From Pseudomonadota bacterium (GTDB lineage: Bacteria > Myxococcota_A > UBA9160 > SZUA-336), in contig QJZC01000004.1 in NCBI GenBank assembly GCA_003247575.1, forward strand, positions 31,588 through 95,587: DNA of 64,000 nt, in the 5' to 3' direction. Below the pieces are notes generated by a model. It saw only the letters and a program-made list of their open reading frames with translations. It was not told where the DNA came from and made no database searches. Position 1 is the first letter of the stretch. Each line of letters begins with the position of its first letter. This document shows positions 17,069 to 26,307 of this stretch, one piece after another. A program made the translations under genes and the position numbers.

Positions 17069-17986
17069 ATGCAGGACACGATCGCGCGTTTGCGCAAAGA
17101 GATGGGACGGGTACTGGTCGGGCAAACGGGGCTGCTCGATGGGCTGCTGATCTCGCTCCTGTGTGGTGGTCATGTGTTGGTCGAGGGTGTGCCCGGGCTT
17201 GCGAAGACGACCGCGGTCAAGGCCTTTGCGCGCGTGCTCGGACTGTCGTTCCGCCGCATTCAGTTCACACCCGACCTGTTGCCCGCAGATCTGCTCGGAA
17301 CGCAGATCCTCGATCCGGCCACCGCCGAGTTTCGTCTGCATCGAGGCCCGCTGTTCCAGCAGATCGTGCTCGCAGACGAGATCAATCGCGCTCCAGCCAA
17401 GGTGCAAAGTGCGTTGCTCGAGGCCATGGAGGAGCGACAGGTGACTTTGGCGGGACAGACGCTCGCGCTGCCCAAGCCGTTTCTCGTCATGGCTACACAG
17501 AATCCTGTAGAGCAGGAAGGCGTATATCCTCTGCCCGAAGCGCAGGTGGATCGCTTCATGCTCAAGGTTCGCGTCTCGTATCCGACTCCCGAAGAAGAGC
17601 TTCGCGTGGTCGAGCAGCGCAGTCGCGGAGCGGTGGAACTCGAGCCGATCCTGGATGCCGAGCGAATCGAGCGACTGATCCAGGCCGTCGCCCAGGTGCA
17701 CGTCGAGCGCTCGATTGCGGCCTATGCGATCAGCTTGGTGGGGGCGACCCGCGCGCGCGAACGCGTGCGGCTCGGGGGATCGCCGCGCGCGTCGATCTAT
17801 CTGGTGGATGCGGCGCGCGCCCGGGCCTTTCTCGAAGGACGCGACTACGTGCTGCCCGAAGACGTGAAGCAGGTCGCCATGAGCGTGCTGCGTCACCGCA
17901 TCTTGCTCAGCTACGAGGCCGAGGCAGAGGGAGGGGAGCCCGAGGCGGAGATCGAAGCGGTCCTCGCCAAAGTGCCCGTTCCATGA
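17069..17986 (+). CDS. MoxR-family AAA+ ATPase of the Bat operon
   Basis: 305 residues. Walker A EGVPGLAKTTAVKAFA near residue 38, Walker B VLADEINRAPAKVQSALLEAMEE near 105, sensor 1 VMATQNPVEQEGVYPLPEAQVDRF near 147, and the C-terminal lid with GGSPRASIYL. MoxR ATPases work with von Willebrand A-domain proteins, probably as chaperones. Five genes of that kind follow on the same strand with overlapping stops and starts. Confidence 0.92.
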   Translation: MQDTIARLRKEMGRVLVGQTGLLDGLLISLLCGGHVLVEGVPGLAKTTAVKAFARVLGLSFRRIQFTPDLLPADLLGTQILDPATAEFRLHRGPLFQQIVLADEINRAPAKVQSALLEAMEERQVTLAGQTLALPKPFLVMATQNPVEQEGVYPLPEAQVDRFMLKVRVSYPTPEEELRVVEQRSRGAVELEPILDAERIERLIQAVAQVHVERSIAAYAISLVGATRARERVRLGGSPRASIYLVDAARARAFLEGRDYVLPEDVKQVAMSVLRHRILLSYEAEAEGGEPEAEIEAVLAKVPVP

Positions 17987-18816
17987 GGGTGCGCGCGAGT
18001 CGGGACGCGCGTGGCCTGTTCGTCGGAGCGCGGCGCGACGTCACGCGGCCCTTCGCGGGGGCCTATCGCAGCGCGTTTCGCGGCCACGGATTGATCTTCG
18101 ATGAGCTACGCGACTACGTCCCCGGCGACGACGCCCAGTGGATCGAGTGGAACGCGACCGCGCGCCTGGCCCGGCCGATCACGAAGCAGATGCGCGAGGA
18201 GCGTGAGGCCGCGGTTGCGCTTTTGGTCGATGTCTCCGATTCAGGTCTGCCCGGGCATGGCGAGTCCTCGCGCAAGGCGGTGTGTGTTCGTGCCGCTGCC
18301 GCGCTCGCCTACGCGGCGGTACAGGTGGGCGACCCGGTGGCGCTCTGCTGCTTCGGGGGGCCGACCTTGCGCACCTGGCCCGCGCGCACGGGCCAGGCTC
18401 ATCTCGAGCGACTGCTCCAGGGGATGGCTCACGCACCGGGTGGTTCGGACAGCGACCTGCGCGCGCCGCTTCACTGGGCGTGTGAGCGCTTGCCGCGTCA
18501 TTCCATCGTGATCCTGTTGAGTGACGGCTACTGCGAGGACCCTGGCGCCCTGCTGGCCCTGTGCGCGCGCCGGCACGAGCTGATCGTACTGAGGCTCGAG
18601 GACGCCATCGATCACCTCGCACCGAACGGTGCCCAGGCGCGGGTCGTGGCGGCCGAAGACGGACGTCTCGGGAGCTGGCGCGCGCGGGGACCGGTCGCCC
18701 GGCTGTCGCTCGAGCGTCTGCGGTCTCGCGGTGCAGTCGCCGGCTCGCTCGAGGGCACGCATGTGATCGCGGATCTGCGCCGCTTCTTCGCGCGTCGAGC
18801 GGGTTTGGTCGCGTGA
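17983..18816 (+). CDS. DUF58 protein (vWA-like) of the Bat operon
   Basis: 277 residues, ATG overlapping the moxR stop. The DUF58 signature GHGLIFDELRDYVPGDDAQWIEWNATARLARP lies near residues 35-65, followed by a vWA-like section in which the MIDAS-type DVSDSG stands near residue 82. The protein lacks the N-terminal membrane helices many DUF58 proteins have. Expected partner of the MoxR ATPase. Confidence 0.88.
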   Translation: MRVRASRDARGLFVGARRDVTRPFAGAYRSAFRGHGLIFDELRDYVPGDDAQWIEWNATARLARPITKQMREEREAAVALLVDVSDSGLPGHGESSRKAVCVRAAAALAYAAVQVGDPVALCCFGGPTLRTWPARTGQAHLERLLQGMAHAPGGSDSDLRAPLHWACERLPRHSIVILLSDGYCEDPGALLALCARRHELIVLRLEDAIDHLAPNGAQARVVAAEDGRLGSWRARGPVARLSLERLRSRGAVAGSLEGTHVIADLRRFFARRAGLVA

Positions 18817-19778
18817 GCCTCCGGATCGCCTGTCTGTGTGCATTCGCAGCTCTTGCGTGCGCGGATTTCCGAGAGCGCGCGCAGGCGCCGCTCGAGCCCT
18901 TCGAAGTGCGCTCGGCCGTGGATCGGGTCGAAGCCTATGTCGGCGATTCCATCGGTGTGTCGATCGAACTCGACCTACCCGACGGCTATGTTGCGAGCCT
19001 CCCGCGACCGGATGCGAGCGCAGAGTTCGAGACCGAGGCTTTGGAGCCGGTCACGCCCTTCCGAGTAGAGGGGGGCGTGCGCTATGCCTTCAAGTGGCGA
19101 CTGCGCGCGCGTTCTCCCGGAGTCCAGGCCATTCCGAGTCTGCGCGTCCCGGTGCGTCTCGAGGCGCCGGCGCCCACCGGAGGTTCCTCCGCTTCGCCCC
19201 TCTCTCCCGCAGCTGGGAGCGACGGTAGAGCTGGGGATGCTTACGCAGATCTGCGTACTGCATCGCTGCCACTCAACGTGCGCTCGGTGCGAGCGGAGCT
19301 CGCAGCACGAGATGTGCTGTTCGATATCCGCGCCGCGCCGCGCGGCTCGAACGAGGTGACCTACGCGATGCTGGCGGGGATCCTCGTCGCCTTCGGCTGG
19401 GCGGGGTGGGCGATGCTACGGAGCCGTCCGAGTGTGAACTCGGCCCAGCTCGAACGGCTGCGGGAGGAGATCCTGGCGCGGCTGGAGTCCGCTCCGGACG
19501 ACATCACCTCCGAGCGGCTGCGCGATCTGCGAGGGATGCTGCGGCGCTTCGTGCAGCTCCGCTTCGGGCTCCAGGGCGCGAGCTGGACGCCGGCAGAGCT
19601 GTCGCTCGGGGTCGATGCGAGAACCCGTGCGCTGATCGCCGAGCTCGAGCAGGTCTGCTTCGCGCCGACCAAGGACGGAGCGCGGACGCGTGATCTGCTC
19701 GTCGCCTGGAGCGTCATGTTGCGTGCGGGTACGGCTACGGACGTCTCCTCAGTGCCGAGCGGAGGGCTCGATGGCTGA
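18813..19778 (+). CDS. BatD-like/DUF4381-like membrane protein
   Basis: 321 residues from a GTG that overlaps the DUF58 stop (GTGA). Signal-like N-terminus (LRIACLCAFAALACA), a beta-rich periplasmic domain (RSAVDRVEAYVGDSIGVSIELDLPDGY and on), one membrane helix near 187-208 (VTYAMLAGILVAFGWAGWAML), and a cytoplasmic helical tail. The gene position is that of the DUF4381-type subunit in Bat operons. The cysteine at the end of the signal could be lipidated, but the lipobox is not canonical. Confidence 0.7.
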   Translation: MSLRIACLCAFAALACADFRERAQAPLEPFEVRSAVDRVEAYVGDSIGVSIELDLPDGYVASLPRPDASAEFETEALEPVTPFRVEGGVRYAFKWRLRARSPGVQAIPSLRVPVRLEAPAPTGGSSASPLSPAAGSDGRAGDAYADLRTASLPLNVRSVRAELAARDVLFDIRAAPRGSNEVTYAMLAGILVAFGWAGWAMLRSRPSVNSAQLERLREEILARLESAPDDITSERLRDLRGMLRRFVQLRFGLQGASWTPAELSLGVDARTRALIAELEQVCFAPTKDGARTRDLLVAWSVMLRAGTATDVSSVPSGGLDG

Positions 19779-20817
19779 CGCGTTTGCAGCGGTGGAGTGG
19801 ACGCGTGTGATCGGAAGCTTCGCCTGTGAGCGCCCGGAACTCCTCGTCTGCGTGTCCGTCTCTCTTCTGTGTCTAGGGCGCTTGGCGGTTTGCCGCGGCC
19901 CCTGGCGAGTGCGCGTGCCGGCAGTCGCGTCTTCCGAGGTGGAGCCGGGCCCGAGCGCGGATCTGGCTTGGCGCATCGGCATGGGACTGCGTGTGCTCGT
20001 GCTGATTCTCCTGGGACTCGCGCTCGCTGGGCCGAGCATCCGCTTGCCCGAGCAGCCGGCTGCCGGCTCTGGAGTCGACCTCGTCATTGCGCTCGACGCG
20101 TCGGGTAGCATGGAAGCGCTCGATGGACAGCTCGACGGAGCGCGCGTGACTCGTCTGGAGCTCGCGAAGCGGGCCGTGGCGGAGCTGATCCGAGAGCGCG
20201 CGGGAGATCGCATCGGCTTGGTGGTCTTCGGACAGCGTGCCTACACGCAGTGTCCGCTGACCCTCGACCACGATCTGGTGCTGCGAGCCCTGGCGCGCGT
20301 TCGCATCGGAGATGCGGGAGACTCGACGGCAATCGGCGACGCGGTCGGACTCGCGGTGCGACGGCTACGTGCCGATGGCGCACGGAGCGACGCGGAACGG
20401 GTGCTCGTGTTGTTGACGGATGGCCGCCAGAACTCCGGCGAGATCTCGCCCACGACGGGTGCGAGGCTCGCGGTGCGCGAGGGGATTCGAGCGCATACCG
20501 TGGGAATCGGGACCTCCGGTGTGGTGCCATTCGCGTCCGAACGAAGCCCGCAGCCGTTGCGCTTCGAACGCATCGACCTGGATCGTGAAGCGCTGATTCG
20601 ATTGGCGCAGGCGACCGGTGGCGAGTTTTTCGCAGCGCGACGTCCTGAGGACGTGCTGGCGGTTGCCGACTCGATCCATCGGCTCGAGGCGCGTCCAATC
20701 CAGGAGCTGGGTCCTGAGCGCCAAGTCTCCGCCGTTCCCTGGATTCTGTGGGCCGCGCTGCTCGCGCTCGGGCTCGATGCTTCGAGCCAGTACGCGCTCT
20801 TGCGGAGGCTCCCGTGA
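19771..20817 (+). CDS. BatA-like von Willebrand factor A membrane protein
   Basis: 348 residues from ATG 19771, overlapping the previous gene by eight bases. Two N-terminal membrane helices (about 25-45 and 70-92), a vWA domain with intact MIDAS (IALDASGSM near 107, later threonine in DSTAIGDAVGLA and LLTDGRQNSGE), and a C-terminal membrane helix near 325. This is the standard BatA layout. Bat proteins were linked to aerotolerance in Bacteroides and to envelope stress elsewhere; the exact activity is unknown. Confidence 0.9.
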   Translation: MADAFAAVEWTRVIGSFACERPELLVCVSVSLLCLGRLAVCRGPWRVRVPAVASSEVEPGPSADLAWRIGMGLRVLVLILLGLALAGPSIRLPEQPAAGSGVDLVIALDASGSMEALDGQLDGARVTRLELAKRAVAELIRERAGDRIGLVVFGQRAYTQCPLTLDHDLVLRALARVRIGDAGDSTAIGDAVGLAVRRLRADGARSDAERVLVLLTDGRQNSGEISPTTGARLAVREGIRAHTVGIGTSGVVPFASERSPQPLRFERIDLDREALIRLAQATGGEFFAARRPEDVLAVADSIHRLEARPIQELGPERQVSAVPWILWAALLALGLDASSQYALLRRLP

Positions 20818-22412
20818 TCTGGGCCGCAGGCGGGCTCGTACTCGGCGTGCTGGCGATGGGGGTGCACTTCGCCAGGCGAAACAACCAGGAAATGCACGCG
20901 TGGCTTGCCAGCGATCCCTATGCGCGACGTCGCTGGGCTCGAGTGACAGCGACCTCGGTCGCCGCTCTGCTGTGTGCGCTCGCTTGGATGCTGTCACAGC
21001 GGATCCCTCCGGGACTCGGACGCGGTGCGGGCGACACCGTGCTGGTGATCGACGTCTCACGGAGCATGCGCGCCCAGGACGTTCCGCCCAGCCGGCTACG
21101 CCGCGCGGCGCGTCTGGCCGAACGGCTCGTCGCACAGGAGTCGGGGCAGCGTGTGGGGCTCGTGCTCTTCGCGGGTGATGCCTTTGCGGCGCTGCCGCTC
21201 ACGCTCGACCGCGATGCTGCGTTGCCCTATCTGCGCGCCTTGGATACCGAGCTGATCTCCCGTCGCGGAAGCGATGTGGCCCGCGCACTCGAGGTCGCCG
21301 CCCGTCTGTTCGACGCCGAGTCCGAGCGTCCCCGGCGCATCCTGCTGATGTCGGACGGCGAGCATGCGGGGCCACCGCTGGCGGGCGTGCTCTCGCGGCT
21401 CAGAACGGCCGGTATCCGGATCTCGGTCGTCGGTTTGGGCACACCGCTACCGGTTGCACTTCCGGCCGATCGCGACAGCCAGGTGCTCGTGGATGCGGCC
21501 GGCCGCGAGGTTCGATCGGCCTTGCAGGCGGATCTGCTGCGCGAGATCGCACGCGAGGGGAGCGGGCGGTACTGGGACGAATGGCGCGAACGTCCCAGCG
21601 AGGCCGAGATCGGAAATTCGCTGCAGAGGTCTGCCGCGGCCTCGTCGAGTGGCAGCGAGAGTTTCGTGCGGGTCCTTGCGCTGCTCGTCTTCTGCCTGCT
21701 CGCGTTGGAATGGCGTGCGAGCATGGCCCTGGCGCCGAGAGCTCGTGTGGGGCGACCGGGGCCCGCGCTCGCGCTGCTGGTCGGGGCGCTGCTGACCCTC
21801 GGTGCGAGCTACGAGGAACAGCTTCTGGCGGCGGACCATGCGCTCGAGGAGGGCGACGCCCAGTCCGCACTGCGGATCTATCGAGGTCTGGAGGACTCGC
21901 GCAAGCCGCACCCCGACCTGGAGCTACGCATCGGGAACGCGCTCTATCGGTTGGGACGCTTCGAGGAGGCAGCTGCGTACTACCTCGCGCTCACTCGAGC
22001 GGACGTCGTGTCTGCGCCGCGGCTACGCTTCCGAGCACAGTTCAATCTGGGCAATGCCTTCGCCGAGCTCGGGCGCTACGGAGAGGCGGCGAACGCCTTC
22101 TTTGCCGCGCTGCGCGAACAGCCAGGGCACCGAGAGACGCTCTTCAACTACGAGTGGGTGCTCGAGCGTGTCGAGGCCGGTGGGGGGGGAGAGGGAGAGC
22201 TCGATCCGAGCGCCGACTCCGAGGAGGCGTTGGCTGCGCTCCCGTCGGATGGAGCGGGCAGCTCCGAGCTCGCGCCCATGGGCGATCTGGAAGCAGAGCG
22301 CTGGCTCGCAGGGCTCGAGGATCGACTCGACGACGTGCTCCGCGATCAGATCGAGCGCGAGCTATCAATGAGCGGACAGGAGGGTGAGCCCCCAGGAGGT
22401 CAAGCCTGGTGA
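20814..22412 (+). CDS. BatB-BatC fusion: vWA domain plus TPR
   Basis: 532 residues from GTG 20814 (GTGA overlap). N-terminal membrane helices near 1-18 and 42-58, vWA domain with MIDAS VIDVSRSM near 81 and LLMSDGEHAG near 180, membrane helices near 285-330, then TPR-type repeats (YEEQLLAADHALEEGDAQSALRIYRGLED, RLRFRAQFNLGNAFAELGRYGEAANAFFAAL). In many genomes BatB and the TPR protein BatC are separate; here they are one chain. The C-terminus is acidic and glycine-rich. Confidence 0.88.
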   Translation: MIWAAGGLVLGVLAMGVHFARRNNQEMHAWLASDPYARRRWARVTATSVAALLCALAWMLSQRIPPGLGRGAGDTVLVIDVSRSMRAQDVPPSRLRRAARLAERLVAQESGQRVGLVLFAGDAFAALPLTLDRDAALPYLRALDTELISRRGSDVARALEVAARLFDAESERPRRILLMSDGEHAGPPLAGVLSRLRTAGIRISVVGLGTPLPVALPADRDSQVLVDAAGREVRSALQADLLREIAREGSGRYWDEWRERPSEAEIGNSLQRSAAASSSGSESFVRVLALLVFCLLALEWRASMALAPRARVGRPGPALALLVGALLTLGASYEEQLLAADHALEEGDAQSALRIYRGLEDSRKPHPDLELRIGNALYRLGRFEEAAAYYLALTRADVVSAPRLRFRAQFNLGNAFAELGRYGEAANAFFAALREQPGHRETLFNYEWVLERVEAGGGGEGELDPSADSEEALAALPSDGAGSSELAPMGDLEAERWLAGLEDRLDDVLRDQIERELSMSGQEGEPPGGQAW

Positions 22413-23875
22413 GATCGGCGTGCGTCGCGGCGGCGTGCGCAGTCGTGCTGGCGGTGTCGGGGTTCAGCTCTGCCGAGGAGCCTACGGTCCCTCCAGCACC
22501 GTCAGCGGTACCGTCCGCGACTCAGGCGGAGTCGCGACGGCGCGAGGCTTTTCCTGAGGTGCCAGAGCCTTCTGCTGCGCAGATCCGTTGGTCGCGAAGC
22601 CCGGTACGCGTCGGGCAGCAGGTGATGCTCGAAGTGATGCTTCAGCACTCGGTCACGCAGGAGCCACGCTGGCGAGCCCCCGAGTTCGCCGGCTTCCTGG
22701 TCGAACGTCTACCCGCCCAGGGCAGCGCTCTGGAGCGGGACCTTCGTGGGCGCGCGGTGCGCACCACGAGGTTTTTCCGTGTGCTGTTTCCGACTCGTCC
22801 CGGCCATCTCGAGGTGCCGGAGTCAGCCATCGTGCTGCAGGATCGTCGCGGAGTCGAAGTGCGTGTGGTCGTGCCCTCAGCCGCACTGACTGCGGAGTCC
22901 CCGCCACTCGAGGGTCGCCCCTCGGACTTCCGCGGTGCGGTCGGGGACGTGAGTGTTCGCATTGCGCGGCTGGAGGACAACGTGAGCTTGCGAGGGTATA
23001 TCCCGCTGCGTGTCGACGTCGTCGCGACCGCGCATCCTGCGCAGCTAGCGGAGCCGGACTTTGCCGAGCTCCTGAGCGAAGCTGGGGAGGTGTTTCCCGA
23101 GCGCACCCAGACCTCGATGGCAGTGCGACAGGGAGAGCTGGTCAGCCGACGAACGTATCGCTTTTCGCTCGTACCGCGCCGAGTCGGCGAGCTCACCATT
23201 CCGGCGCTCTCGCTCGCGTACTTCGATCCGATGCTGGAGCGCTACCGCTTTGCCACCACTGCACCGCTAACCGTCGAGGTCGTGCGAGACCCGGCCGTCG
23301 AGCCGCCGCCGGCGGAGTCTCTCGACGCCCGTGACCCCGTTGGACGAGAGGCTGCGGACGACGATGCGAGCGCCGCGGGCGGGGCGGGCGACGTCATGCC
23401 GATCCTCGCCGTGGGCTGGACCGTGCTGCGCAGCGTCGCCCTCGCTTGTGCGCTGATCGGACTCTTCCTGGTGCAGCGCCGGCGGCGGAGAAACTCCTCG
23501 ATGGATCAGGCGCGAACCGCAAAGCCGACTTCCCGGGCGCGCGCAGAGCCTGCTGAGGCGGTGGGCTCCTCAGCGACAGAGCTCTCGGCGCGCGAACGCG
23601 TGCGCGCTGTGCGAGCCGATCTACGCGAGTACCTTGCGGTGCTGCACGGTCTGGAGCTGTCGGCCGTGAGCACGTCCGAGCTCGCGCGGCGTATTCGAGA
23701 CGACGAGGCCATCGAGATCCTGCAGCGCCTCGACCGGCTGGCATTCGCTTCCGAATGCTCCGAAGCGGAGCTCTCCAGCTGGGCCGAGCGTGCTCGGAGG
23801 TATCTCGAGTCCGCGGATACGACGGCGCGACACCCCCTACACGAGTGCACGCCTCCGGTGTCCGGCGGACACTAG
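22409..23875 (+). CDS. BatD-like (oxygen tolerance) protein
   Basis: 488 residues from GTG 22409 (overlaps the previous stop). Signal peptide (AAACAVVLAVSGFSSA), then tandem beta-sandwich regions of the BatD type (RWSRSPVRVGQQVMLEVML; RGYIPLRVDVVATAHPAQL; YRFSLVPRRVGELTIPALSLAYFDP), a membrane helix near 330-352 and a cytoplasmic helical tail. Last gene of the six-gene MoxR/Bat operon. Confidence 0.87.
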   Translation: MRSACVAAACAVVLAVSGFSSAEEPTVPPAPSAVPSATQAESRRREAFPEVPEPSAAQIRWSRSPVRVGQQVMLEVMLQHSVTQEPRWRAPEFAGFLVERLPAQGSALERDLRGRAVRTTRFFRVLFPTRPGHLEVPESAIVLQDRRGVEVRVVVPSAALTAESPPLEGRPSDFRGAVGDVSVRIARLEDNVSLRGYIPLRVDVVATAHPAQLAEPDFAELLSEAGEVFPERTQTSMAVRQGELVSRRTYRFSLVPRRVGELTIPALSLAYFDPMLERYRFATTAPLTVEVVRDPAVEPPPAESLDARDPVGREAADDDASAAGGAGDVMPILAVGWTVLRSVALACALIGLFLVQRRRRRNSSMDQARTAKPTSRARAEPAEAVGSSATELSARERVRAVRADLREYLAVLHGLELSAVSTSELARRIRDDEAIEILQRLDRLAFASECSEAELSSWAERARRYLESADTTARHPLHECTPPVSGGH

Positions 23876-24042
23876 TGCACTGTCGTCCTCTCGGCGTCTC
23901 GGCGTCGTGCTGCATGGCGGGCGCGGAGAGGTGTCGCGGCTATTTCAGCCGGGATCGACGAGGCCGATAAGCTCCTGGTGCCGGTGCGACCTCTGCTGCG
24001 GCACACGAGCTGGTGCAGAACCGGGTCTTGTGGGGGGGCTGA

Positions 24043-25086
24043 GTGTCGGCGTCGCGAGCCCAGATCGTCGTGATCATCGAGGGACAGACAGAGCGCGTCC
24101 TCGACGTGACGGAGGTCTTCACGATCGGGAGATCGTCGAAGAGCGATCTCGTGATCGACCAGCTGGACTGCTCGCGACAGCACGCCGAGCTGCGCCGCTT
24201 GGGGGAGGGCAAGGTCGTGCTGGTCGATCTCGGTAGCCGCAACGGCTGCTACGTGAATGGTGTACGCATCGAGGGGCGACATACACTCGAGGATGGAGAC
24301 CGGATCGACATCGCCGAGGTGATCCTGCGCTTCGCTTGTGACCCACCCGAGAGTGCCTCGGCGAGGGGTCCAGCCGGGGTCGATCTCGGGGTCTCACTCG
24401 ACGAGTCGACCGCCGTGCTCGCAGGTACGGGCCCGGATCTCTTCGAGGGTGTTGCTCCGCTCTCCGATCGAGACGATGGCGTATGTGCGATCGTCGTGGT
24501 CGCGGACATCACGGACCGCAAGGAGATTGGACCCGAGCGCGCGAGCGATCCGCGCGAGGCCTTCGTGGTCGATTGGATTCGCGATGTGGACCGCGTGCTG
24601 GAGCGCTCGGGGGCCGCTCGTTATCACTCGCACCCAGATTCGGGTGCGCGCATGTCGATCGGCTACTGGCTTGTGGATCAACCAGAGAACCCAAAGCCCG
24701 ATGTGCGGCTGGCGCTACGCGCTGTGCGCCAGGCGATCGCCCTGGCTGTCGAGGCAGCTCCGCTGGTCGCAGCCGGTCTCGGCGGTGCTTCATTGGTGCC
24801 GGCGATCGGGATGCACCTCGGCACGATGTATCTCGACCCACTGCCCGGCGCGCGAAACGGGAGCTGGGAGATCTCGGGAGAAGCCCTCGACTCGGCTGCG
24901 TCGCTCCGGCGCACGTGCGAGCGTCTTCGGGCCGGGGTGCTGGTCAGTGGCGAGATCGTCGGCGCGCTGCCCGGGCTCGCGCCTTGTACGGCTCCCTGCG
25001 CGGAGCGGATGAACGGAGCTGACGCGGGGGTGGTTCCGCTCGGCTACAGCATCGATTTGGCACGCGTGGGCTCCGTCCTGGCCTGA
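24043..25086 (+). CDS. FHA-domain protein with degenerate class III cyclase-like domain
   Basis: 347 residues, GTG start. Residues 1-105 form an FHA domain: FTIGRSSKSDLVIDQLDCSRQHAEL has the GRS and SxxH phosphothreonine-binding motifs, and LGSRNGCYVNG the SxNG motif. The C-terminal half keeps the outline of a nucleotide-cyclase homology domain (AIVVVADITDRKEI; LVPAIGMHLGTMYLDP; SGEALDSAASLRRTCERLRAGVLVSGEIV) but the first strand lacks the usual D-x-x-G-F, so catalytic activity is doubtful. Probably a phosphothreonine-dependent signalling adaptor. Confidence 0.72.
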   Translation: MSASRAQIVVIIEGQTERVLDVTEVFTIGRSSKSDLVIDQLDCSRQHAELRRLGEGKVVLVDLGSRNGCYVNGVRIEGRHTLEDGDRIDIAEVILRFACDPPESASARGPAGVDLGVSLDESTAVLAGTGPDLFEGVAPLSDRDDGVCAIVVVADITDRKEIGPERASDPREAFVVDWIRDVDRVLERSGAARYHSHPDSGARMSIGYWLVDQPENPKPDVRLALRAVRQAIALAVEAAPLVAAGLGGASLVPAIGMHLGTMYLDPLPGARNGSWEISGEALDSAASLRRTCERLRAGVLVSGEIVGALPGLAPCTAPCAERMNGADAGVVPLGYSIDLARVGSVLA

Positions 25087-25103
25087 GCCCGCAGCCCGTC
25101 GGA

Positions 25104-25628
25104 CTAGCGATCGACGGGCGCGGGCTCCGAGCGCGTGCACACATCGAGTGTGTAGTCGAGCATCCGGTCGCCATCGAACAGAAAGCGGCCCGAGAACCGC
25201 CGCTCCTCGAATAGCCAAGGCAGCCAGACGCTCGTGTCTTCCCACATTTCTGTGTAGGGTATGGCGCCGATGGGGAACCAGTGAGGGCGCGCTTCGTCGG
25301 TCTCCGAGGGGACGCCTCGAATCGAGTCGGCGCGGAAGACGTCGAGGTGAAGTGATAGTCCGGTCAGGAACTGGATGCGGTGTTCACCTGCCCAGACCAG
25401 GTTCTGGGGGGTTACGCAAAGCTCTTCCTCGACCTCACGGATTCCGCATGCCTCCAGCGATTCGTCGGGTTCGAGACGACCTCCGGGGCCGTTGATCTTG
25501 CCGGCTCCGAGGCCCCGCTTCTTGCGGATGAGGAGGATGCGGTCGTTCTCTATGACCAGAACCTCTGCCGCCCGCATCTCCGCGCGCCAGCGTTCCCAGT
25601 CTATGTCCGACACCCTGCGCCAGTGCAT
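25104..25628 (-). CDS. Nudix hydrolase (MutT/MTH1-like)
   Basis: 174 residues from ATG 25628; ATG 25577 gives the compact form typical of the family. The Nudix box is complete: GGRLEPDESLEACGIREVEEEL. The surrounding sequence (LLIRKKRGLGAGKINGPGG; FRADSIRGVPSETDEARPHWFPIGAIPYTEMWEDTSVWLP) is that of MTH1-like 8-oxo-dGTP diphosphatases. It should hydrolyse oxidised purine nucleoside triphosphates, protecting the nucleotide pool. Alkaline-side substrates cannot be told from sequence. Confidence 0.88.
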   Translation of the reverse strand: MHWRRVSDIDWERWRAEMRAAEVLVIENDRILLIRKKRGLGAGKINGPGGRLEPDESLEACGIREVEEELCVTPQNLVWAGEHRIQFLTGLSLHLDVFRADSIRGVPSETDEARPHWFPIGAIPYTEMWEDTSVWLPWLFEERRFSGRFLFDGDRMLDYTLDVCTRSEPAPVDR

Positions 25629-25710
25629 CCGCGCACTTTGCCACAGTCCCGCTGGTGTCGTGCCTCCGAAATGAGCGTCTCTCCCCGTTGTTGGCCCGCG
25701 GTCGAGACGT

Positions 25711-26307
25711 TCAGGCGTAGGCTTCGGCGTGTTCTGACTGGCGCGCTCTGTGCCGCGCGACCTTGGTTCGGTTGCCGCAGATCTGCATGCTGCACCAGCG
25801 CCGCGCGTGATTTCGGCTGGTGTCATAGAAGAGGAGTTCGCAGGGATCCTTCTGGCACACGCGAAGCAGGGAGGTCTCGGCCTCGACGACGAAGCTGGCG
25901 AAATCCTCGGCGATTGCGGCCAGAATACCGTCCGCCCCCGAGCTGACGAGCTCCGATTGGGAGCTCCATTCTCCACTGCGCTTGCGCAGCTGGATGATCC
26001 GTGGATGATCGCGCAGTAGGCCATTGACCCGCGAGATGGTGGAGGGGCGGGGCCGAGCCCCGTCTAACATCTGTTTTGCCGCGCCGACCAAGGTGGTTCG
26101 CAGGGCGCGCGCGTCGCGTAAGATGCGCTTCTGCTCTGTGCGCGATACGGACTTCGGGAGCGAACGCTTCGTGCCGAGGTCGATCACACCGGCTTCGAGT
26201 GCCCAAGCCAGTAGATCCTCGAAGGTAGTTAGACACTCTTCATCGTGACTGACTCTGGTGTTCACGAAATCGATCCAGACCGAGTTTCCGATGAATTGAA
26301 AGTCCAT
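25711..26307 (-). CDS. CGNR zinc-finger / ABATE-domain protein
   Basis: 198 residues. Begins with FIGNSVWIDFVNT, the ABATE-domain start, and ends with the CGNR zinc finger: CSMQICGNRTKVARHRAR plus an upstream FYDTSRNHARRWC. These proteins are putative stress-related transcriptional regulators (formerly DUF1470). It follows the nudix gene's upstream side on the same strand with an 82-bp gap. Confidence 0.88.
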   Translation of the reverse strand: MDFQFIGNSVWIDFVNTRVSHDEECLTTFEDLLAWALEAGVIDLGTKRSLPKSVSRTEQKRILRDARALRTTLVGAAKQMLDGARPRPSTISRVNGLLRDHPRIIQLRKRSGEWSSQSELVSSGADGILAAIAEDFASFVVEAETSLLRVCQKDPCELLFYDTSRNHARRWCSMQICGNRTKVARHRARQSEHAEAYA

